Source: Chiayiivirga flava (GTDB lineage Bacteria > Pseudomonadota > Gammaproteobacteria > Xanthomonadales > Xanthomonadaceae). Taken from it: a stretch of 64,000 bases of DNA. Numbering within the stretch: the stretch's first letter is position 1; each line of letters begins with the position of its first letter. Of the stretch, positions 36,512 through 47,160 are shown one piece after another. The notes under the pieces are model-generated. The model had not been told where the DNA came from. It did not search any database and saw only the letters and a program-made list of their open reading frames with translations. The DNA lies in the NCBI RefSeq assembly GCF_014202825.1, contig NZ_JACHHP010000002.1, positions 372,001 through 436,000 of the forward strand, written 5' to 3'. The translations under genes were made by a program, and so were the position numbers.

Positions 36512-37975
36512 TCAGCCGGCCGCGCGCCACAGCAGCATCACGGCGTAGGCGCGCCAGGGTCGCCAGTCCTGGCTGCGCTGTTCCAGTGCGCGTTCGGTGA
36601 GGGGCGCGCCGCCGCCGGCCACCTTGCGCAGCACCAGGTCGCCGGCCGGAAACGCGTCGGGCTGCGACAGCGCGCGCATCGCGATGTAGTGCGCGGTCCA
36701 GGCGCCGATGCCGGGCAGCGCGGTGAACCGTTCGACGAAACCGGCCAGCGTCTGCTCCGGCGCGAAATCCACCCGACCGTCGCGGCACGCCGCGGCGAGG
36801 CCGCGCAGCGTGGCCGCGCGCGCGCGCGGCAGGCCGATGGTTTCGAGCGGCGCGTCGGCGAGTGCGGCGGGGGTCGGGAAGAGTGCATTCACGCCGTCGA
36901 TACCGCGCTCGCCCAGCGGCGTGCCCCAGCCGGCGACGATGCGCGCGGCATAGGTGCGTGCCGCCGCCACGCTGATCTGCTGCCCGAGCACGCCGCGCAC
37001 CGCGAGTTCGAAACCGTTCCACGCGCCGGGCAGACGTTGCCCGGGCCAGCGCGCGACGGCTGCCCGCAGCAGCGGGGCACGGCCGAGCACGTCGCCGATC
37101 GCGGCCGGATCGGCGTCGACGTCGAACTGGCGCCGCACCGTCGCGACCACCCGGCCGAGCTGGCTCGCGCGCGGCACCGACACGCGCAGCGACAGTGCGT
37201 CGTCGCCGTCGCGCGGCGTCACCTCGAACCAGCCCGGTTCGCCGTCGACGGCGATGCTGCGGCGGTAGTGCCGCGGCGAGACCTGCTCCACGCCGGGAAT
37301 CGCGCGCCGTTCGAAAAACGCCATCAGGCCGGCGAAGTCGTACGGCGGACGGAACGGCAACCGCAGCACGAGCTCGCCGTTCGACGACAGCGGCGTCTCG
37401 GTGCGGCGGAACTCGCGTGGCGGCTTGCCGTAGCTGTCGACGAAGGCGGCATTGAAGCGGCGCAGGCTGGCATAGCCGGCCGCACTCGCGATCTGCGTGA
37501 TCGGCAGCGTGGTGTCGCTCAGCAGCTGCTTGGCGAACAGCAGGCGGCGCGTCGCCGCCACGTCGAGCGGACCGGCGCCGAGCTGCTCGGCGAACAGGCG
37601 GCGCAGGTGACGCTCGCCGACGCCGACGCGTTCGGCCAAGGTCGCGACCGGCGCGTCGTCGAGCAGGCCGTGTTCGATCAGGCGCAGCGCGCCGGCCACG
37701 AGTTCGCTGCCGACGCGATGCGCCGGCGCACCGGGGGCACGTTCGGGCCGGCAGCGCAGGCACGGACGGTAACCGGCCGCGGCGGCGGCGGCGGCGGTCG
37801 GGAAATAGTCGACGTTGTGCGCTTTCGGCGTCGGCGCCGGGCAGACCGGGCGGCAGTAGATGCGCGTGGTGCGGACCGCGGTGTAGAACAGCCCGTCGAA
37901 GCGGGCGTCGCGCGCGAGGCGGGCGCGTTCGCAGACGGCGGGATCGAGTTCTGCGCTGGCGACGGGCGAGGACAT
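36512..37975 (-). CDS. Ada N-terminal/AraC regulator fused to AlkA DNA glycosylase
   Basis: A 487-residue fusion. Residues about 5-85 are the Ada methyl-phosphotriester domain with the Cys tetrad ([10 protein letters not shown] and [10 protein letters not shown]); the first Cys takes up the methyl group. Residues about 90-190 are an AraC-type helix-turn-helix ([32 protein letters not shown]). Residues about 200-487 are the 3-methyladenine glycosylase AlkA, with the [17 protein letters not shown] entry and the helix-hairpin-helix [17 protein letters not shown] (catalytic Asp in [12 protein letters not shown]). It combines alkylation sensing, gene activation and base excision. It is upstream of ogt. 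Confidence 0.94.
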   Translation of the reverse strand: MSSPVASAELDPAVCERARLARDARFDGLFYTAVRTTRIYCRPVCPAPTPKAHNVDYFPTAAAAAAAGYRPCLRCRPERAPGAPAHRVGSELVAGALRLIEHGLLDDAPVATLAERVGVGERHLRRLFAEQLGAGPLDVAATRRLLFAKQLLSDTTLPITQIASAAGYASLRRFNAAFVDSYGKPPREFRRTETPLSSNGELVLRLPFRPPYDFAGLMAFFERRAIPGVEQVSPRHYRRSIAVDGEPGWFEVTPRDGDDALSLRVSVPRASQLGRVVATVRRQFDVDADPAAIGDVLGRAPLLRAAVARWPGQRLPGAWNGFELAVRGVLGQQISVAAARTYAARIVAGWGTPLGERGIDGVNALFPTPAALADAPLETIGLPRARAATLRGLAAACRDGRVDFAPEQTLAGFVERFTALPGIGAWTAHYIAMRALSQPDAFPAGDLVLRKVAGGGAPLTERALEQRSQDWRPWRAYAVMLLWRAAG

Positions 37976-38068
37976 GGAACAAGGCTAGCAGCGCCCGCGG
38001 GCGCCGACTCGCCATTTTCGGACATCGATGCCGGCGCGCTGCCCACGGGCCGCGCGGCATCGCGCGAT

Positions 38069-39658
38069 TCAGCCCTCGAAGCCGTCGCGGAACACGAGCA
38101 GGGTCTGCAGCTCGTACGCGCCAATGTCGGTGCCGGCGCCGACGGTGCGCGCTTCGCCGCGCTGGTCGGTCGGAAAGTCGAAGGGGTTGGTGGCGCCATC
38201 GAGCGCGCAGGACGCGCTGCCGATCGCATGGGTGGGCGTCGGTCCGCCGTTGTCCGCCAGCGGCGCGAGTTGCGGGTCGCAATCGATCGTGTCGACCGGC
38301 ACGCTCACGCTGCCGCCGACCGGACCGATGATGTTGTTGATGCCGGCGGCATCGACCGGATCGAGAATGGTGCCGATGTCGCCCAGGTTGCCGTACACGA
38401 TGCTGTTGCTGATCGAGAGCGAGTGCGCCTGCTCGCCGGAGGCCAGCGCGCAGATGCCGCCCGAGGCGTTGTCGCCGGCGCCGTTGTCGGTGATCGTGCT
38501 GTTCTGCACCGAGATCAGCGAGCCGATGAGCCCGCCGCCGCAGAGCACGGCCACATTGCCGGACAGCGTGCTGTTGCGCAGCGTCACCGCGATGCCGTAC
38601 GCGCCGCCGCCGGCCTGGCCGACCGTGTTGTTCGCGAACGTGCTGCGTGTCGCGTCCACCTGCACTTCGGCGTACGCGCCGCCGCCCATGCCCGCGGCGC
38701 CCGTGACGGCATTGCCGTCGACGAGGCTGTCGACCAGCGTGACGGTCTCGCCGCGCAGTCCGCCGCCCGATTCCACCGCGGTGTTGTCCGATACGCGGCT
38801 GCGCGTTGCGACGATTGCGCCTTCGCTGCGCACGCCGCCGCCCCGGCTTGCATCGTCGCCGAGGCTGTTGCCTTCGACGACGCTGTCGGTCAGCGCGACG
38901 CTGTCGGCGTAGACGCCACCGCCGGTCCTCCCGGCCGCGTTCTGCGCGATCGTGCTGCCCGTCGCATCGAACGTACCCGCGGACACGCCGCCGCCGAAGC
39001 TGTCGGCGGCAGTGGCGGCATTGTCTTCGATCCGACTGTCCACCAGCGTGACCGCACCGGTGGCGTAGACGCCGCCGCCCGCGTGTGTGGCCGCGTTGCC
39101 GGACACCACGCTGCGCAGCAGCTGCACCGTGCCGGCGCGGATGCCGCCGCCGTTGCTGTTCGCGCCGGACGCGCTGTTGCCGGTAACGCGGCTGTCCTCG
39201 AGGATCAGCGTACCGAGCGCGCGCACGCCGGCACCGTCGGCGAGCGGCGGCGTGGCGCCGGCGACGGCGCCGTTCTCGATCGCGATCCAGCGCAGCGTCA
39301 GCGTCGTGGTGGTGCTCGCGTCGAGCAGGCGGAACAGATCGACGTCGTCCGGGTCCCGACGCAGCGTCACGAGGCTTGCCTCGCCGTCGAACTCGAGCGA
39401 TTCGGTGATCGACGGCAGCGCCGAACGCAAGGTGATGACGGCCACACCGTCGAACACGATGCGATCGTCGCCGCTGCCGGCGCTGCAGCCACCGGTGGCG
39501 GCATCGGTATTGGCCGCGGTCACGGCCTGGCGCAGCGTGCAGCGGCCGACGGGAATGACCGGGCCGTCGGACGATGTGTCGACGACGATGTCGGCGGCAT
39601 GTGCCGGCAGCGTGCAGGCCAGGGCGGCAGCGAGCAGCGCGGGAAACTGACGAAGCAT
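38069..39658 (-). CDS. Secreted right-handed beta-helix protein with CSLREA-type start and FRDGFE tail
   Basis: A 529-residue secreted protein. A signal peptide (about 1-21) precedes the motif [14 protein letters not shown] (about 40-52), the CSLREA region seen at the start of many beta-helix adhesin-like proteins. From about 130 to 450 it has repeated turns with GGGVYA, GGGIRA and GNS/DNT motifs, the ladder of a parallel beta-helix. The C-terminus reads [19 protein letters not shown]. The DIGAYE motif is common in this group. The short FRDGFE end recurs in the protein at 52581. The role is probably a surface or extracellular structural protein; no enzyme motif was seen. The gene stands alone. 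Confidence 0.85.
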   Translation of the reverse strand: MLRQFPALLAAALACTLPAHAADIVVDTSSDGPVIPVGRCTLRQAVTAANTDAATGGCSAGSGDDRIVFDGVAVITLRSALPSITESLEFDGEASLVTLRRDPDDVDLFRLLDASTTTTLTLRWIAIENGAVAGATPPLADGAGVRALGTLILEDSRVTGNSASGANSNGGGIRAGTVQLLRSVVSGNAATHAGGGVYATGAVTLVDSRIEDNAATAADSFGGGVSAGTFDATGSTIAQNAAGRTGGGVYADSVALTDSVVEGNSLGDDASRGGGVRSEGAIVATRSRVSDNTAVESGGGLRGETVTLVDSLVDGNAVTGAAGMGGGAYAEVQVDATRSTFANNTVGQAGGGAYGIAVTLRNSTLSGNVAVLCGGGLIGSLISVQNSTITDNGAGDNASGGICALASGEQAHSLSISNSIVYGNLGDIGTILDPVDAAGINNIIGPVGGSVSVPVDTIDCDPQLAPLADNGGPTPTHAIGSASCALDGATNPFDFPTDQRGEARTVGAGTDIGAYELQTLLVFRDGFEG

Positions 39659-39759
39659 GGGCGTCCTCCAGTGAATCGTTGGCGTGCGGCTGATCCCCAC
39701 GGCAATGCGCGGTGACGCGGGCCAGCCCGCCGTCCACGGCACGCAGTCTGCGCTCGGCG

Positions 39760-42700
39760 TCAATCGCCGAACAGTTCGTCCAGATCCGATTCGTCGAAGC
39801 GCAGCCGCTGCGTGCTGCCGCCCTCGAGCACGGCGGTGGCCAGATCCGCCTTGCGCGACTGCAGCGCGACGATCTTCTCTTCCACCGTGCCGGCGCAGAT
39901 CAGCTTGTAGACGAACACCGGCTTGTCCTGCCCGATGCGGTGCGCGCGGTCGGTGGCCTGCGCTTCCACTGCCGGGTTCCACCACGGGTCGTAGTGGATC
40001 ACGGTGTCGGCGGCGGTGAGATTGAGCCCCACGCCGCCGGCCTTGAGGCTGATGAGGAACAGGGTGCAGCGCCCTTCCTGGAATTCCCGCACCAGATCCG
40101 TGCGCTGCTTCGCTGGCGTGTCGCCGGTGAGGCGCAGGAAGGCGATGCCGCGTTCGTCCAGCGCGCGCGCGATGAGTTCGAGCATTTCGGCGAACTGCGA
40201 GAACAGCAGCACGTGGCGGTCCTCGTCGCGCAGCACTTCGACCAGCTCCAGCAACGCATCGAGCTTGGCCGATTCGTCGACCTTGCGCGCGCCGGCCAGC
40301 TTCACCAGGCGCGGATCGCAGCACACCTGGCGCAGCTTCAGCAGCGCATCGAGCACCACGATGCCGGCCTGCGCCAGGCCGCGCTGCTGCACCACTTCCT
40401 GCACGCGTGCGTGCTGCGCCAGGCGCAGGCTTTCGTACAGCGCGCGCTGGTCGCCTTCCAGATCGATGCTGCGCAGGATCTCGGTCTTGGGCGGCAGGTC
40501 CGTCAATACGTCTTCCTTGCGCCGGCGCAGCAGCAGCGCGCCGATGCGGCGGTTGAGGCGCTGCTGCTTGTCCGCATCGCCGTGTTTTTCGATCGGCGTG
40601 CGGTAGACGCGGGCGAAACTGCGCTCGTTGCCGAGCAGGCCCGGTTCCACCGCGTCGAACTGCGCCCACAACTCGCCCAGATGGTTCTCCAGCGGCGTGC
40701 CGGTCATCGCGAGGCGGCGCCGCGCGGGGATTTCGCGCACCACCTGCGCGGCCTGGCTGCGTGCGTTCTTGATCGCCTGCGCCTCGTCGAGGATCACGAG
40801 CGAGAACCGCTGCGCGGTCCACAGTTCGCGGTCGCGCGGCAGCAGCGGATAGGTGGTGATGATGAGATCGTGCGCGGCGATGCGTTCGTACTGGTCGGCG
40901 CGGTCCGCGCCGTGCACCACGAGCACGCGCAGGTCCGGCGCGAAGCGCGCGGCCTCGTCGCGCCAGTTGCCGACCAGGCTCGTCGGCGCGATCACCAGCG
41001 CCGGTTCGGCCAGCCGCCCGAGCTGCTTTTCGCGCAGCAGATGCGCGAGCACCTGCACGGTCTTGCCCAGGCCCATGTCGTCGGCAAGCACGCCGCCGAG
41101 GTTGGCCTCGGCGAGGAAATCGAGCCAGGCCAGACCGTCGCGCTGGTAGGGCCGCAGCGTGGCGCGGAAGCCGGGCGGCGCGTCGATGCTGGTGGCATGC
41201 CGGCGCAGACGTTCGATGCGTTCGCGCAGCGCCGCGTCGCCGCGCCACGGCAGGCCCGCGCTCTGGCCCACGCGCAGCAGGGTTTCGGCCTGGGTGCGGT
41301 GCAGGCGCAGGCCGTCGTTGTCGGCCTGCAGCCATTCGAGCAGGGGTTCGAGCAGTGCGCGCAGGCGTTTGAGCGGCAGGCGGATGCTGCGGTTGGCGTC
41401 GATCGGCATGCGCCACGTCGCGTCGGGTTTCTCGGTCTTGCCCGGCTGCATCGGAAAGTTCGGATCGACGAGCAGGCGGCGCAGGATCGGCAACAGGTCG
41501 ACGCGTTCGCCGCCGAGGTCCACGCCGAGCGACACGTCGAACCAGGCGCTGCCGGCCTCTTCGATGTCGGCGTACCACTCCTCGATCTCGACCACGTCGT
41601 CGCGCGGGAAATCCGCGCCGTATTCGATCCGGATGCCGGACGCGGCCAGCTCGGCGATGGCGGACGTCCACGCTTCGGGCGCGAGCGGCGCGCGGTGCTG
41701 GTCGGGCTGCAGCAGGAACTCGTCGGCCGCGAACGGATGGCGGCGCCGGCCCTGGTCTTCGGCGAACTGGGTCGCATCGACGAAGCCGTCGCGTTCGAGC
41801 CGGGTCAGCGTGCGCTGTTCCTTGCGCGTGTCGCGCCGGATGTCGAGCACCTCGTCGCCGCGCAGCACGCGGATCGGCGCGTTGCCGGCCGGCGCCGGCG
41901 GCACGCGGTGGCCGTCGTAGTCGAACTGCAGCAAGGCGCAGCCCAGCCGCGCGCGGCCACGCGACGGATGCCGTCCGGGCAGGTCGAACTCCACCACGCG
42001 CAGGCTCAGCACCGGCACCGGCGTGGTGTCGATGTGGCGGATCGGACCGCGCGCGTGCGGCGCGGGGATGATGCCGATGCGCGGTCGCGGCCGGTCGCGT
42101 CCGGCCTGCAGGCGCCGGCGCAGGTCCTCGGCGCGTTCGGGTTCGAGCGCCGGCGCGCGCTGCAGATGTTCGACCACGCGCCGGTGGCCTTCGACGCGGC
42201 CGAACCGGCGCGCCTCGCCCGACACGTACCACAGCCCGTGGCCGCGCAGCAGGCGCGCACCGTCGATGCCGTCGACGCCGGCGTGCAGCACCTGCGATCC
42301 GTCGGGCCGGTCCTGCCAGGCCAGCCGCAGCGGCAGCGCGTCGCCGTGCTGCAGCGGGGCGCCGCCGCGTTCGGCGAAGGCGGCGTGCCGCTGCAGCAGA
42401 TCGAGCAGTGCGCGCTCCTGCACGGCCGTGGTCACCACGCTCCAGTGCGGACCGTGTCCGTCGAGCGGCGGCGTGGGCTGCAGCGCGGCGAGCGCGGCCA
42501 GGTCGTCCGGCGCCCAGCCCGCGTCCGGGGCGGGGCGGGGACCGTCTTCCGCCGGCAGCAACGGCCGCGGATCCACCCAGCCGATGTGTTTGCCGCGGCC
42601 GGGCCGCAGCCACGCCGGGGCCGCCTGCAGGCGGCCTTCCGCGTCGCCGCCGAGCAGCAGGCCGAAGCGGCGGCCGGACGCGCCCGCGCCGTCGTCGTCC

Positions 42701-43212
42701 TCGCCCGGCGGCAGCGTCTGCAGCCAGCGGTCCCACAGCGGCACGAGCGCCGGGGCGTCCTCGACTTGCGGTGTGCTCGGGCCGACGCCGAACGTGCCCG
42801 GTCCGCCGAGAAACGGCGCGCCGAGCATCGGCGAGAGCGGCGGCGCGTCCGCCACCCGCGCCCGCGGCGCGGCTTCGCCGGCGGGCCAGCGCGCGGGCGG
42901 CGTCTCGCCGGCGAACATCAGCAGCGCCGCAGCGTGCTTGCACTCGTGCTGCACGGTGCAGGTGCATCGCGTATCGAGCGGCACGCCGCTGCCGTCCGGC
43001 GCGAACGCGATGCTGCAGCGGTAGAGCCCGTTGGCTGCGCCGCGCAGCGTGCCGACCAGCCGCTCGCCGCCGTGCGTATCGTCGTGTTCGTGCCGCAGCG
43101 CCACGACGCGGTCCGCGCGCACCTCGTCGAGGGCACGGTTCAGCGTGGCCGGATTGAAACGCGTGAGCCAGGCACGGCCGGCGATCAGGCGTTGCAGTCG
43201 GGTACTGTCCAA
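39760..43212 (-). CDS. SNF2-family DEAD-like helicase with SWIM zinc finger
   Basis: A 1150-residue ATP-dependent DNA translocase of the SNF2 (HepA/RapA-like) class. An N-terminal SWIM zinc finger ([16 protein letters not shown], about 80-95) precedes a long middle region. The SNF2 motor follows with motif [10 protein letters not shown] (about 695), motif [14 protein letters not shown] (about 790), the SAT-like [17 protein letters not shown], and the helicase C-terminal part ending LDELFGD. No ATG exists in the N-terminal region; the TTG at 43212 (LDSTRLQRL) was preferred over an upstream TTG at 43356 whose product starts with unlikely residues. It is divergent from icd. The role is probably chromosome or transcription remodelling. 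Confidence 0.85.
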   Translation of the reverse strand: MDSTRLQRLIAGRAWLTRFNPATLNRALDEVRADRVVALRHEHDDTHGGERLVGTLRGAANGLYRCSIAFAPDGSGVPLDTRCTCTVQHECKHAAALLMFAGETPPARWPAGEAAPRARVADAPPLSPMLGAPFLGGPGTFGVGPSTPQVEDAPALVPLWDRWLQTLPPGEDDDGAGASGRRFGLLLGGDAEGRLQAAPAWLRPGRGKHIGWVDPRPLLPAEDGPRPAPDAGWAPDDLAALAALQPTPPLDGHGPHWSVVTTAVQERALLDLLQRHAAFAERGGAPLQHGDALPLRLAWQDRPDGSQVLHAGVDGIDGARLLRGHGLWYVSGEARRFGRVEGHRRVVEHLQRAPALEPERAEDLRRRLQAGRDRPRPRIGIIPAPHARGPIRHIDTTPVPVLSLRVVEFDLPGRHPSRGRARLGCALLQFDYDGHRVPPAPAGNAPIRVLRGDEVLDIRRDTRKEQRTLTRLERDGFVDATQFAEDQGRRRHPFAADEFLLQPDQHRAPLAPEAWTSAIAELAASGIRIEYGADFPRDDVVEIEEWYADIEEAGSAWFDVSLGVDLGGERVDLLPILRRLLVDPNFPMQPGKTEKPDATWRMPIDANRSIRLPLKRLRALLEPLLEWLQADNDGLRLHRTQAETLLRVGQSAGLPWRGDAALRERIERLRRHATSIDAPPGFRATLRPYQRDGLAWLDFLAEANLGGVLADDMGLGKTVQVLAHLLREKQLGRLAEPALVIAPTSLVGNWRDEAARFAPDLRVLVVHGADRADQYERIAAHDLIITTYPLLPRDRELWTAQRFSLVILDEAQAIKNARSQAAQVVREIPARRRLAMTGTPLENHLGELWAQFDAVEPGLLGNERSFARVYRTPIEKHGDADKQQRLNRRIGALLLRRRKEDVLTDLPPKTEILRSIDLEGDQRALYESLRLAQHARVQEVVQQRGLAQAGIVVLDALLKLRQVCCDPRLVKLAGARKVDESAKLDALLELVEVLRDEDRHVLLFSQFAEMLELIARALDERGIAFLRLTGDTPAKQRTDLVREFQEGRCTLFLISLKAGGVGLNLTAADTVIHYDPWWNPAVEAQATDRAHRIGQDKPVFVYKLICAGTVEEKIVALQSRKADLATAVLEGGSTQRLRFDESDLDELFGD

Positions 43213-43373
43213 GCGGGCGCCGATTCCATCCAACCCGGCATTCTGGCGCGTTCGGCCGTCCAACGGAACCCGTCCGCCCGGGCCTTCATTCCACGCCCGT
43301 AACCCGCGACAATGGCGCGTTATCCATCGATCGCGCGCATGCCTGCCGCGCGGCAACCATCCGGGAGTGCACC

Positions 43374-44672
<1,299 letters not shown>

Positions 44673-44692
44673 GGCTCGACCGAAGCGTGACA

Positions 44693-44720
44693 AAAAAGGC
44701 CGCCGGAAGGCGGCCTTTTT
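44693..44720 (+). terminator. Intrinsic terminator after icd
   Basis: A long stem (44693-44704 with 44709-44720) with a GGAA loop ends in a T-run (TTTTTG). The A-rich left arm and T-rich right arm make it able to work in both directions, so it also ends the converging minus-strand gene at 44738. Confidence 0.93.
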
Positions 44721-44737
44721 GTGGTCGGCGCGCTGGC

Positions 44738-45052
44738 TCAGGACGCCGCATTGCGCCTGCGACGCGGTGCTGGCGCCTGCTGCTGGCGCACGCGGCGCGA
44801 GAACAGGTACCCGCCCAGCGCCGCCAGACCCGCCACCACCGCCGCGGACGCGATCCACGGGTGCTGCTTCGCGCTGCGGCTCGCCGTGCGCAGGCCGGCG
44901 GCGGCGTTCTGCATCAACGCCGTTCCCTGCTCGCTCACCACGTGCGCAAGATCGGTGGACGCCTGCGCCACGCGGCGGTTGACGGCCTGCAGTTCGCGGC
45001 TGGCGCCGTTGGCAAGGGACTTCGCCGATTCGGTGACCGAGTGGGTGTTCAT
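44738..45052 (-). CDS. DUF883/YqjD-like small membrane-anchored protein
   Basis: A 104-residue protein. The first about 65 residues form a charged amphipathic helix (ESAKSLANGASRELQAVNRR, HVVSEQGTALMQNAAAGL). A single C-terminal membrane segment (about 72-92, WIASAAVVAGLAALGGYLF) and a very basic tail (RRVRQQQAPAPRRRRNAAS) follow. This is the ElaB/YqjD/DUF883 layout; such proteins bind ribosomes at the membrane in stationary phase in E. coli. The ATG at 45052 follows an AGGAG site. A sigma-54-like -24 element and shared palindrome lie upstream. It is divergent from the 65-residue basic protein at 45356. Confidence 0.82.
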   Translation of the reverse strand: MNTHSVTESAKSLANGASRELQAVNRRVAQASTDLAHVVSEQGTALMQNAAAGLRTASRSAKQHPWIASAAVVAGLAALGGYLFSRRVRQQQAPAPRRRRNAAS

Positions 45053-45107
45053 GCGGTGGCTCCTGGAAGGGGTGGGATCGCGCGGCTGCGCGTCGCCCGA
45101 GACCATT

Positions 45108-45122
45108 TCACGATTCGTGCCA
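45108..45122 (-). promoter_or_regulatory. Weak sigma-54-like promoter for the DUF883-like gene
   Basis: On the minus strand the sequence is TGGCACG-AATC-GTGA. The -24 half is a perfect TGGCACG but the -12 half (GTGA) departs from TTGC. The predicted start near 45097 is 45 bases from ATG 45052. The palindrome at 45179-45191 lies about 88 bp upstream. Confidence 0.4.
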
Positions 45123-45178
45123 CGCCGCGGGCGGCACGCCAAGCGCGGCATACCGCCGCGCGCCGCTCGCAAGCCGGG

Positions 45179-45191
45179 ATGCAAATTGCAT
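45179..45191. promoter_or_regulatory. Palindrome ATGCAA-A-TTGCAT shared by two divergent genes
   Basis: A perfect 6-bp inverted repeat around one base, in the 303-bp gene-free space between the DUF883-like gene (-) and the basic small protein gene (+). It contains TGCAA and TTGCA, the half sites of the palindromes at 17062 and 20881, but in the opposite order. It lies about 88 and 138 bp from the two predicted sigma-54 start points. The palindrome AATGCGCATT at 45209-45218 is close by. Nothing else coding was seen in this stretch. Confidence 0.5.
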
Positions 45192-45297
45192 CGAGCACGC
45201 ACTGCGGGAATGCGCATTGCGCTGAACCCGGGGCGCCCCGAGCGGCGCATCGCGTCCACGCCCACGAAAAATCGCGCATTGGCGCGCGACCGAACTC

Positions 45298-45312
45298 TGG
45301 CACGGAAGTTGA
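45298..45312 (+). promoter_or_regulatory. Predicted sigma-54 promoter for the small basic protein gene
   Basis: The sequence TGGCACG-GAAG-TTGA has GG at 45299-45300 and GA at 45311-45312, ten bases apart; the -24 half is perfect and the -12 half differs from consensus at one base. The predicted start near 45323 leaves a leader of about 33 bases before ATG 45356. Confidence 0.62.
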
Positions 45313-45355
45313 TAACGCGTTGCCGCCACCGTTCACCTGCCGCCGGAGCGTCACC

Positions 45356-45553
45356 ATGAGCCGCAACCGCCTTGCCGTCGAACACGATCGCCGTCGCGTC
45401 GAATCCCGTCTCCACGAAATCGTCTTCCAGCATGGCGACGACGAGATGATGGCGTTCAATTCGCTGCGCCACTCGCTGCGGCGCGACCGCGAGCGCGTCC
45501 GCCGCGAGCGTGCCGGCGCGCGCGAAGCGCGCACCTACTCGCGCGACCACTGA
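45356..45553 (+). CDS. Small Arg-rich protein, function unknown
   Basis: A 65-residue soluble protein, very rich in Arg, Glu and His (EHDRRRVESRLHEIVFQHGD, LRHSLRRDRERVRRERAG). It has no signal peptide and no membrane segment. A GGAG site precedes ATG 45356 and a good sigma-54-like promoter lies upstream. No named family was recognised. The charge pattern suggests an RNA- or protein-binding helix. Its link to the divergent DUF883-like gene and the shared palindrome suggests control by the same regulator. Confidence 0.68.
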   Translation: MSRNRLAVEHDRRRVESRLHEIVFQHGDDEMMAFNSLRHSLRRDRERVRRERAGAREARTYSRDH

Positions 45554-45758
45554 GCCGGCCGCGCGTCGTCGCGTTACGGCGGCGCGCGCCGCCACCACCT
45601 GATGCCCCACGCGCCCGGCCTGCCGGCGGCGTTCGCCTGACAGCGAAGCGCGTGGTGCTCAGCCCTTCGCCGGCGCGGGGGCGCGCCTGCGGATCACCCG
45701 CGCCGCGGACGGGCGTGCGTTGCCGCGCCCGCGGCGTTCCACAGCGCCAGGATCTTTC

Positions 45759-47039
45759 ATGCAACGTCGGGGGAAGATGTTCGCCATCATCGTCACATGC
45801 GTGGTCACTTCGCTGCTGGTGCTCGTCGCGCTGAACTTCGCACCGCCCGAGAAAAAGATCGAACGCCGCATCACCCATGCGCCGGCCAGTGGCGATCCGC
45901 AGTTCCTGCGCGAGATGAGCGTATTGCTCGGGCCCGGGATCATCGCCGGCAACAAGGTGGAAGCGCTGCAGAACGGCGAGGAAATTTTCCCTGCGATGCT
46001 GGAGGCCGTGCGCGCCGCGCAACGCAGCATCACCTTCGAGACGTACATCTACTGGTCCGGCGACATTGGCCGGGAGATGGCGCAGGCACTCGCCGAGCGC
46101 GCCCGCGGCGGCGTCGCCGTGCATGTGCTGCTCGACTGGGTCGGCAGCGTGAAGATGGAACAGACGCTGCTCGACACGATGGTCGACGCCGGCGTGCAGG
46201 TCGAGCGTTACCACCCCTTGCACTGGTACCACATCGCGCGCATGAACAACCGCACCCACCGCAAGCTGCTCGTGGTGGACGGACGTATCGGTTTCACCGG
46301 CGGGGTCGGCATCGCCGACCAATGGCAGGGAAACGCGCAGGACCCCGACCACTGGCGCGACATGCATTTCCGCATCGAGGGTCCGGTGGTGGCGCAGATC
46401 CAGTCCACCTTCATGGACAACTGGATCAAGACCACCGGCGAGGTGCTGCAGGGCGAGGCCTATTTTCCCAGGCTCGAACCCGCCGACGGCATGCCCGCGC
46501 AGATGTTCTCCAGTTCGCCCACCGGCGGCAGCGAGAGCATGCAGCTGATGTACCTCATGGCGATCGCGGCGGCGCGCACCAGCATCGACATCAAGGCCGC
46601 GTACTTCGTGCCCGACGAACTCGCGCTGGACGCGCTGCTGGCGGCGGCCGGACGCGGCGTGCGGGTGCGCGTGATCGTGCCCGGGGAACACATCGACGCC
46701 GACACCGTGCGCTGGGCATCGCAGGCCCAGTGGGGGCGCCTGTTGCAGGCCGGCATCGCGATCCACGAGTACACGCCGACGATGTACCACTGCAAGGCGC
46801 TCGTGGTGGACGGCTATCTGGTTTCGGTCGGCTCGACGAACTTCGATGCGCGCTCGTTTCGGCTCAACGACGAGGCGAGCCTCAACGTCTACGACACCCG
46901 GTTCGCGGCGCAGATGACCGCAAGTTTCGAAAACGATCTGGCTCACACGCGCAGGATCACGTTCGAGCAATGGCAGGCCCGCCCCTGGAGCCAGCGCCTG
47001 CGCGAACGTGTGGCGTCGCTGTTCAAGTCCCAGCTCTGA
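45759..47039 (+). CDS. Cardiolipin synthase (ClsB-like phospholipase D family)
   Basis: A 426-residue membrane-anchored enzyme. One N-terminal membrane segment (about 8-27, FAIIVTCVVTSLLVLVALNF) precedes two phospholipase-D sites: HRKLLVVDGRIGFTGGV (about 165) and HCKALVVDGYLVSVGSTNFD (about 345). The latter is typical of the ClsB/Cls group, which transfers phosphatidyl groups to form cardiolipin or related lipids. The ATG at 45759 was chosen; an upstream in-frame ATG at 45720 codes for a Pro/Arg-rich stretch unlike the family, and one at 45777 is also possible. Another PLD-like gene is at 24416. Confidence 0.9.
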   Translation: MQRRGKMFAIIVTCVVTSLLVLVALNFAPPEKKIERRITHAPASGDPQFLREMSVLLGPGIIAGNKVEALQNGEEIFPAMLEAVRAAQRSITFETYIYWSGDIGREMAQALAERARGGVAVHVLLDWVGSVKMEQTLLDTMVDAGVQVERYHPLHWYHIARMNNRTHRKLLVVDGRIGFTGGVGIADQWQGNAQDPDHWRDMHFRIEGPVVAQIQSTFMDNWIKTTGEVLQGEAYFPRLEPADGMPAQMFSSSPTGGSESMQLMYLMAIAAARTSIDIKAAYFVPDELALDALLAAAGRGVRVRVIVPGEHIDADTVRWASQAQWGRLLQAGIAIHEYTPTMYHCKALVVDGYLVSVGSTNFDARSFRLNDEASLNVYDTRFAAQMTASFENDLAHTRRITFEQWQARPWSQRLRERVASLFKSQL

Positions 47040-47160
47040 GCGGGCCCGGGGATCGCGCGGCGCGCACCCGATCGCGCACTGAAGCAATCCGGGACAGTGC
47101 GGGACGAATCCGCACGCGCTCCCCGCGTAAGATCGCGTTACCCCGGCACCGGCCCACCGC

